A DNA stretch of 64,000 nt from Nocardioides sp. 503 (GTDB lineage Bacteria > Actinomycetota > Actinomycetes > Propionibacteriales > Nocardioidaceae), in NCBI RefSeq assembly GCF_004522095.1, contig NZ_SPUI01000006.1, positions 159,545-223,544 on the forward strand. The letters run 5' to 3'. Of this stretch, positions 58,836 through 64,000 are shown piece by piece. Below the pieces are notes generated by a model. It was not told where the DNA came from, searched no databases, and was given only the letters and a program-made list of their open reading frames with translations. The translations under genes were made by a program, and so were the position numbers. Numbering within the stretch: the stretch's first letter is position 1; each line of letters starts with the position of its first letter.

Positions 58836-59764
58836 GGCACTTCCTGGCCGACGACGACCTGCGCCCCGACGAGCAGGCGCAGGTGCTGCGCCTGGCCGCC
58901 GAGCTCAAGGCCGCGCCCTACGACGCCAAGCCGCTCGCCGGCCCCCGCACCGTCGCGATGATCTTCGACAAGCCGACTCTGCGCACCCAGGCGTCCTTCG
59001 GCGCGGGCATCGCCGAGCTCGGCGGCTACCCGATGCTCGTCGACGGGAGCCTGGCCGGCATCGGCGTGCGCGAGTCCGTCCCGGACGTCGCCCGCGTCCT
59101 GGGCAGGCAGGCCTCCGCGATCGTGTGGCGCACCTTCGAGCAGTCCTTCCTCGAGGAGATGGCCGAGCACGCCGGCGTCCCCGTGGTCAACGCGCTCACC
59201 GACCTGTTCCACCCCTGCCAGCTGCTCGCGGACCTGCTGACCGTGCAGGAGCACCGCGGGGAGCTGGCGGGCCTGCGGGTCGCCTTCGTGGGCGACGCCG
59301 CGTGCAACATGGGCAACTCCTGGCTGCTCGCGGGTGCCACGGCCGGCATGCACGTCGTCGTCAGCGGCCCCGAGGGCTATCTGCCGTCCGACGAGATGTT
59401 CCAGCGCGCCACCGACATCACCTCGTACGCCGGCGGCTCGGTCAGCGGCACCCACGACCCGGTCGCGGCCGTGACCGGCGCCGACGTGGTCGTGACGGAC
59501 ACCTGGGTGTCCATGGGCAAGGAGCAGGAGTCGGCCGCGCGCGAGCAGGTGTTCGCGGGCTACAGCCTGACGGCCGAGCTGCTGGCCCACGCCCGGCCCG
59601 AAGCGCTCGTGCTGCACTGCCTGCCGGCCTACCGCGGCAAGGAGATCGCGGCCGAGGTGCTCGACGGCCCGCAGAGCGTCGTGTGGGACGAGGCCGAGAA
59701 CCGCCGCCACGCGCAGAAGGCCGTGCTCACCTTCCTCATGGGTGCCGCCGGGGCCACGTCGTGA
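58832..59764 (+). CDS. argF: Ornithine carbamoyltransferase with divergent STRTR loop
   Basis: Makes citrulline from ornithine and carbamoyl phosphate. The 310-residue protein has the carbamoyl-phosphate and ornithine motifs FHPCQLLADLLT, DTWVSMG and LHCLPAYRGKEI, which identify an OTC. The phosphate-binding loop that normally reads STRTR reads TLRTQ at residues 49-53 (FDKPTLRTQASF): the first arginine is kept, the second is glutamine. Related PSLRTR loops occur in some OTCs, but the final Gln is unusual and could alter affinity. Position between argD and argR supports the assignment. GTGA overlaps on both sides. Confidence 0.93.
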
Positions 59765-60315
59765 GCGACGCGGCGCTGCGCCCGGCGACCAAGAACGCCC
59801 GGCACCAGCTCATCGTCGACCTCGTCACCCACCGCGAGGTCCGCTCCCAGGGCGAGCTCGCCGACCTCCTCGCCGCCGACGGGGTCCACGTCACGCAGGC
59901 GACGCTCTCGCGCGACCTGGTCGAGCTCGAGGCGGTCAAGGTCCGCGACGGCAAGGGCGCGCTGGTCTACGCCGTACCCGGCGAGGGCGGCGACCGCCGC
60001 GCCCTGGCGCCGAGCGAGACGCACGCGTCCATGCTGCGCCTGGCCAAGCTCTGCGGCGACCTGCTCGTCAGCGCCGACTCCTCGGCCAACCTCGTCGTCC
60101 TGCGCACGCCGCCGGGCGCCGCGCAGTTCCTGGCCTCGGCCTTCGACAAGGCCGAGTTCCCCGACGTGCTCGGCACCATCGCCGGCGACGACACCGTCCT
60201 GGTGATCGGCCGTGACCCCACCGGCGGGGAGGACCTCGCGCGGCGCTTCCTGGCGCTCGCCGAGGTCCCCGCGCCCCCTTCCACCCCCGCACTCCAGACA
60301 GAGGAACCCACGTGA
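59761..60315 (+). CDS. argR: Arginine repressor
   Basis: Arginine-dependent hexameric regulator, 184 residues. The N-terminal winged helix reads ARHQLIVDLVTHREVRSQGELADLLAADGVHVTQATLSRDLVELEAVKV, the ArgR signature; the C-terminal domain with LVVLRTPPGAAQFLASAFDKAEFPDVLGTIAGDDTVLVI (GTIAGDDT binds arginine) follows. The N- and C-terminal tails are slightly extended. It probably binds the CATG-containing boxes at argC and so represses the whole operon, including itself. GTGA overlaps with argF and argG. Confidence 0.97.
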   Translation: MSDAALRPATKNARHQLIVDLVTHREVRSQGELADLLAADGVHVTQATLSRDLVELEAVKVRDGKGALVYAVPGEGGDRRALAPSETHASMLRLAKLCGDLLVSADSSANLVVLRTPPGAAQFLASAFDKAEFPDVLGTIAGDDTVLVIGRDPTGGEDLARRFLALAEVPAPPSTPALQTEEPT

Positions 60316-61742
60316 GCAAGGTCCTGACCACCCTCCCCGTCGGCGAACGGGTCGGCATCGCCTTCTCCGGCGGCCTCGACACCTCCGTCGCGGTCGCCTG
60401 GATGCGCGCGAAGGGCGCGGTGCCCTGCACCTACACCGCCGACATCGGCCAGTACGACGAGCCGGACATCTCCGGCGTCCCCGCCCGCGCGCTGGAGTAC
60501 GGCGCCGAGCTCGCGCGCTCCGTCGACTGCCGCCCCCAGCTGGTCGAGGAGGGCCTCGCGGCCATCGCCTGCGGCGCCTTCCACATCCGCTCGGGCGCGC
60601 GCACCTACTTCAACACCACGCCGCTGGGCCGCGCCGTCACCGGCACGATGCTGGTGCGCGCCATGCACGAGGACGGCGTCGACATCTGGGGCGACGGCTC
60701 CACCTTCAAGGGCAACGACATCGAGCGGTTCTACCGCTACGGCCTGCTCGCCAACCCCGACCTGCGGATCTACAAGCCCTGGTTGGACGCCGACTTCGTG
60801 CACGAGCTGGGCGGCCGCACCGAGATGAGCCAGTGGCTCACCGAGCGCGGCCTGCCCTACCGCGACAGCAAGGAGAAGGCCTACTCCACCGACGCCAACA
60901 TCTGGGGCGCCACCCACGAGGCCAAGACGCTGGAGCACCTCGACGTCTCGCTGGAGACCGTCGAGCCCATCATGGGCGTGAAGTTCTGGGACCCGTCGGT
61001 GGAGATCGCCCAGGAGGACGTCACGATCCGCTTCGTCGCCGGCCGCCCGGTCGCCATCAACGGCACGACGTACGACGACGCGGTGGCGCTGGTCCACGAG
61101 GCCAACACGATCGGCGGCCGCCACGGCCTGGGCATGAGCGACCAGATCGAGAACCGCATCATCGAGGCCAAGTCCCGCGGGATCTACGAGGCGCCCGCCA
61201 TGGCGCTGCTGTGGACCGCCTACGAGCGGCTCCTCAACGCCGTCCACAACGAGGACACGATCGCCAACTACCACTCGCAGGGCCGCCAGCTCGGCCGGCT
61301 GCTCTACGAGGGCCGCTGGCTCGACCCCCAGGCGCTGATGCTGCGGGAGGGGATCCAGCGCTGGATCGCCTCGCTGGTGACGGGCGAGGTGACGCTGCGG
61401 CTGCGCCGGGGCGAGGACTACACCGTGCTGCGCACCGACGGGCCGGCGTTCTCCTACCACCCGGACAAGCTGTCGATGGAGCGCACCGACAACGCCGTGT
61501 TCGGGCCGACCGACCGCATCGGCCAGCTGACGATGCGCAACCTCGACATCGCCGACTCGCGCGCCAAGCTCGAGCTGTACGCCGCGCAGCCGCTCGACCA
61601 GGGCCAGGTGCTCGTCGAGCACGGCACCCTCTTCGGTGAGCTCCCGGCCGGCGGCGCCGACCGGATCAGCCACAACCCGCAGGCGGTCAGCAGCGAGGAC
61701 GAGGCGCTCGACCGCGCCGCGATGGAGTCCGGGACCGACTGA
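60312..61742 (+). CDS. argG: Argininosuccinate synthase, long (E. coli-type) subfamily
   Basis: Joins citrulline and aspartate using ATP. The 476-residue protein belongs to the subfamily 2 found in E. coli, recognisable by LTTLPVGERVGIAFSGGLDTSVAVAWMRAKGAVPCTYTADIGQ, YFNTTPLGRAVTGTMLV, WGDGSTFKGNDIERFYRYGLL and GGRHGLGMSDQIENRIIEAKSRGIYEAP. The short subfamily 1 (about 400 residues) is what I recall for mycobacteria and Streptomyces. FSGGLDTS is the PP-loop ATP-binding motif. The C-terminus is about 30 residues longer than the E. coli enzyme. Overlaps argR by GTGA and argH by TGATG. Confidence 0.97.
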   Translation: MSKVLTTLPVGERVGIAFSGGLDTSVAVAWMRAKGAVPCTYTADIGQYDEPDISGVPARALEYGAELARSVDCRPQLVEEGLAAIACGAFHIRSGARTYFNTTPLGRAVTGTMLVRAMHEDGVDIWGDGSTFKGNDIERFYRYGLLANPDLRIYKPWLDADFVHELGGRTEMSQWLTERGLPYRDSKEKAYSTDANIWGATHEAKTLEHLDVSLETVEPIMGVKFWDPSVEIAQEDVTIRFVAGRPVAINGTTYDDAVALVHEANTIGGRHGLGMSDQIENRIIEAKSRGIYEAPAMALLWTAYERLLNAVHNEDTIANYHSQGRQLGRLLYEGRWLDPQALMLREGIQRWIASLVTGEVTLRLRRGEDYTVLRTDGPAFSYHPDKLSMERTDNAVFGPTDRIGQLTMRNLDIADSRAKLELYAAQPLDQGQVLVEHGTLFGELPAGGADRISHNPQAVSSEDEALDRAAMESGTD

Positions 61743-63184
61743 TGGCCGAGGAGACTGCAGAGGACGCCCGTCAGGGGACCAACGAGGGCATGCTGTGGGG
61801 CGGGCGCTTCTCCGGTGGCCCCTCGCCGGAGCTCGAGGCGCTGTCGCGCTCCACGCACTTCGACTGGCGCCTCACGCCGTACGACCTGGCCGGCTCGCGG
61901 GCCCACGCCCGCGCCCTGCACCGTGCCGGCCTGCTCAGCGACGAGGAGCTGGCCGAGCTGGTGCGCGGCCTCGACGTGCTGGGGGAGCGCTACGCCGCCG
62001 GCGAGCTGCTGCCCGACCCCTCCGACGAGGACGTCCACGGTGCCCTCGAGCGTCTGCTGCTCGACGAGGTGGGCGCCGACGTCGGCGGCCGGATCCGCGC
62101 CGGACGCAGCCGCAACGACCAGATCGCCACGCTGTTCAAGGTGTTCCTGCGCGACCACGCACGCGTCGTGGCCGGGCTCGTGCTCGACCTCGTCGACGTG
62201 CTCGCCGCGCAGGCGCGCGACCACCTCGACGTCGTGATGCCCGGGCGCACCCACCTGCAGCACGCCCAGCCGGTCCTGCTGGCCCACCACCTGCTGGCCC
62301 ACGCCTGGCCGCTGGTGCGCGACGTCGACCGGCTGCTCGACTGGGACGCGCGGGTCGCCGGCGACTCGCCGTACGGCTCCGGGGCGCTGGCCGGCTCGAG
62401 CCTGGGTCTGGACCCGGTCGGGGTCGCCACCGAGCTCGGGTTCACCGGCTCGTCGGCCAACTCGATCGACGGCACCGCCGCCCGCGACTTTGTGGCGGAG
62501 TTCGCCTACGTCGCCGCGCAGGTGGGCGTGGACGTCAGCCGCCTCGCCGAGGAGGTCATCCTCTGGTCGACGCGCGAGTTCGGGTTCGTGCGCCTGCACG
62601 ACTCGTGGTCGACGGGGTCGAGCATCATGCCGCAGAAGAAGAACCCCGACATCGCCGAGCTGGCGCGAGGAAAGGCGGGCCGACTCGTCGGCAACCTCAC
62701 CGGCCTGATGACGACGCTGAAGGCGCTCCCGTTGGCCTACAACCGCGACCTCCAGGAGGACAAGGAGCCGGTGTTCGACTCCGTCGACACCCTCGAGGTC
62801 CTGCTGCCCGCCTTCTCCGGCATGGTCGCCACGCTGACCTTCGACACCGCCCGCCTGGCCGAGCTGGCCCCGCAGGGGTTCTCGCTCGCCACGGACGTGG
62901 CGGAGTGGCTGGTGCGGGAGGGGGTGCCGTTCCGCGTCGCCCACGAGGTCGCGGGCGCGTGCGTGCAGCGGTGCGAGGAGCTCGGCGTCGAGCTCCACGA
63001 GCTCACCGACGACCAGTTCGCCGCCATCTCGCCGGCGCTGACCCCCGAGGTCCGCGCGGTGCTGACCGTGGAGGGCTCGGTGTCGTCGCGCGACGGACGC
63101 GGCGGGACCGCCCCGGCGCGCGTGCGCGAGCAGCTCCAGGAGCTGCAGCGGCGCGCGGCAGCGCAGCGTGAGCGCGTCGGCTGA
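61742..63184 (+). CDS. argH: Argininosuccinate lyase
   Basis: Last step of arginine synthesis, splitting argininosuccinate to arginine and fumarate. The 480-residue protein starts LWGGRFSGGPSPELEALS; HGALERLLL, GRSRNDQIAT, GRTHLQHAQPVLLAHHLLAHAW and the fumarase/lyase signature GSSIMPQKKNPD with the catalytic serine region are present. The start codon shares its A with the argG stop (TGATG), and the last 17 nt overlap the glycosylase gene. Confidence 0.97.
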   Translation: MAEETAEDARQGTNEGMLWGGRFSGGPSPELEALSRSTHFDWRLTPYDLAGSRAHARALHRAGLLSDEELAELVRGLDVLGERYAAGELLPDPSDEDVHGALERLLLDEVGADVGGRIRAGRSRNDQIATLFKVFLRDHARVVAGLVLDLVDVLAAQARDHLDVVMPGRTHLQHAQPVLLAHHLLAHAWPLVRDVDRLLDWDARVAGDSPYGSGALAGSSLGLDPVGVATELGFTGSSANSIDGTAARDFVAEFAYVAAQVGVDVSRLAEEVILWSTREFGFVRLHDSWSTGSSIMPQKKNPDIAELARGKAGRLVGNLTGLMTTLKALPLAYNRDLQEDKEPVFDSVDTLEVLLPAFSGMVATLTFDTARLAELAPQGFSLATDVAEWLVREGVPFRVAHEVAGACVQRCEELGVELHELTDDQFAAISPALTPEVRAVLTVEGSVSSRDGRGGTAPARVREQLQELQRRAAAQRERVG

Positions 63185-63758
63185 CCTGCGGCGCCTCCTG
63201 CTGGGCCCGGCCCCGGAGGTGGCGCCCCTGCTCCTCAACGCCGTGCTCCGCCACGGCGACGTCGCGGTGCGCCTGACGGAGGTCGAGGCGTACGCCGGCG
63301 CGGACGACCCCGGCTCCCACGCCTACCGCGGGCGGACCCGCCGCAACGCGGTGATGTTCGGACCGCCCGGGCACCTGTACTGCTACTTCACCTACGGCAT
63401 GCACGTGTGCGCCAACGCCGTCGCCGGCCCGGAGGGCACCTCCGCAGGGATCCTCCTGCGCGCCGGCGAGGTGATCGAGGGGATCGAGCTCGCGCGAGCC
63501 CGCCGGCCCGGCTCCAGCGACCGCGACCTGGCTCGCGGTCCGGCCCGCCTGTGCCGCGCCCTGGACATCGCGCTGAGCGACGACGGGACCGACCTCACCG
63601 CCGGCCCGATCACCCTGGAGCCGGGCACCCCGCCGCCTGAGTTCGAGGCCGGTCCGCGCGTCGGTCTGCGAGGCGCACCCGAGCGTCCGTGGCGGTTCTG
63701 GACGCCGGCGGAGCCCTCCGTGTCGGCCTACCGACCCGCCAAGCGACCCCCGAGTTGA
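63168..63758 (+). CDS. mpg: DNA-3-methyladenine glycosylase (AAG family)
   Basis: Removes alkylated purines from DNA in base-excision repair. The 196-residue protein has the AAG-fold pattern: LTEVEAYAGADDPGSHAYRGRTRRNAVMFGPPGHLYCYFTYGMHVCANAVA, RARRPGSSDRDLARGPARLCRALDI and GPRVGLRGAPERPWRFW. The acid VEAY Glu is the general base. GTG 63168 overlaps argH by 17 nt, so this repair gene is the last gene of the arginine operon; it is found next to argH in other actinobacteria too. Its stop lies inside the -35 box of the rRNA promoter. Confidence 0.93.
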   Translation: MSASADLRRLLLGPAPEVAPLLLNAVLRHGDVAVRLTEVEAYAGADDPGSHAYRGRTRRNAVMFGPPGHLYCYFTYGMHVCANAVAGPEGTSAGILLRAGEVIEGIELARARRPGSSDRDLARGPARLCRALDIALSDDGTDLTAGPITLEPGTPPPEFEAGPRVGLRGAPERPWRFWTPAEPSVSAYRPAKRPPS

Positions 63759-63783
63759 CGTCCGCTGGGGGAGCCCGTAATGT
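63755..63783 (+). promoter_or_regulatory. rRNA operon promoter
   Basis: TTGACG (63755-63760) and TAATGT (63778-63783) with an ideal 17-bp spacer; the -35 box contains the glycosylase stop codon. Transcription should begin near 63790. Confidence 0.75.
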
Positions 63784-63789
63784 TCTCCG

Positions 63790-64000
63790 GGTTGCCCCAG
63801 AACGGCCCGCGAGGGTCCGGAGGGTGAGCAGCCAGAAGCCCCAGCAGCGGCCGGAAACGGTCTCCAGAGGTGCGCGTCTGATACTTGAGAACTCAACAGT
63901 GTGTCATAGTCGATGAATTAGTTTGTATGCCCTATGTCTGATGACTTGGGTTTGTTTTTTCGGCAATAATGATTCTGGCAATTGTCAGTTTTGTTTTTTG
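63790..64000 (+). other. Leader of an rRNA operon (16S gene lies beyond the window)
   Basis: The sequence CTTGAGAACTCAACAGTG at about 63882 is the typical actinobacterial boxA-like antitermination region upstream of 16S rRNA. It is followed by AT-rich DNA with repeated GTTTGT and GTTTTTTG, unlike the rest of the window and as seen in pre-16S leaders. No 16S sequence is visible by 64000. No coding gene is seen here. Confidence 0.75.

Overview
This is a high-GC, gene-dense stretch of an actinobacterial chromosome. Mycobacterial-type IHF (mihF), the mihF-gmk-rpoZ-coaBC-metK-priA-def-fmt-rsmB order, a helicase-less PriA, a quinone-type PyrD, GTG starts and AfsR/SARP-type regulators all fit Actinobacteria. 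The detailed layout and protein flavour suggest Nocardioidaceae (Nocardioides or a close relative); that family-level placement is inference. I see no tRNA gene, CRISPR array, transposase, integrase or prophage.

Layout. 1-3.2 kb: end of pyrD, an FMN alpha-hydroxy-acid oxidase, pyrF and a lipoprotein, tightly coupled. 3.2-7.2 kb: mihF, gmk, rpoZ, coaBC, metK, closed by a hairpin terminator. 7.3-9.9 kb: a secreted thermolysin-family protease. 9.9-19 kb: priA, def-fmt-yjbR-rsmB, a stand-alone LigD-type polymerase domain, a gamma-glutamyltransferase on the minus strand whose signal-peptide region is out of frame, then rpe. 19-20.7 kb: an aldo/keto reductase divergent from an HxlR regulator. 20.7-24.4 kb: an FMN riboswitch and ribD-ribE-ribBA-ribH. 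24.4-31.6 kb: hisE-hisG, a PH-like membrane protein, an epimerase, a sulfatase, a kinase, an alanine-racemase-fold enzyme, a small membrane protein and SseB. 31.6-35.2 kb: an attenuator-like leader, infC (ATC start), rpmI, rplT, a SpoU RNA methyltransferase (apparent CTG start) and a soluble histidine kinase. 35.2-43.1 kb: a sugar-transport island (DeoR, binding protein, ATPase, two permeases, a PhyH-type dioxygenase, LacI). 43.1-46.7 kb: pheS-pheT. 46.7-53.8 kb: a 1040-residue SARP/STAND regulator facing a DrrAB-type exporter, then an aldo/keto reductase and a mycothiol-type isomerase. 54.0-63.8 kb: the arginine operon argC-(ACT protein)-argJBDFRGH plus a DNA glycosylase, every junction overlapping. 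63.75-64.0 kb: the promoter and leader of an rRNA operon whose 16S gene lies just past the window.

How it works together. Most of the window is core metabolism (UMP, CoA, SAM, riboflavin, histidine, arginine) and translation (IF3, L35, L20, PheRS, deformylase, formyltransferase, rRNA methyltransferases). Regulation is unusually readable: an FMN riboswitch, a terminator/antiterminator leader before infC, tandem LacI operators, an HxlR palindrome, candidate arginine operators, and three exact 11-bp repeats in the exporter promoter. Many genes have a TANNNT -10 element 6-7 nt before the start codon, the signature of leaderless mRNAs, and this resolves several starts.

Most worth following up: the SARP regulator + 11-bp repeat array + exporter module, the CASTOR-like ACT protein inside the arginine operon, the nested palindromes beside argC, and the two non-canonical starts in the infC cluster.
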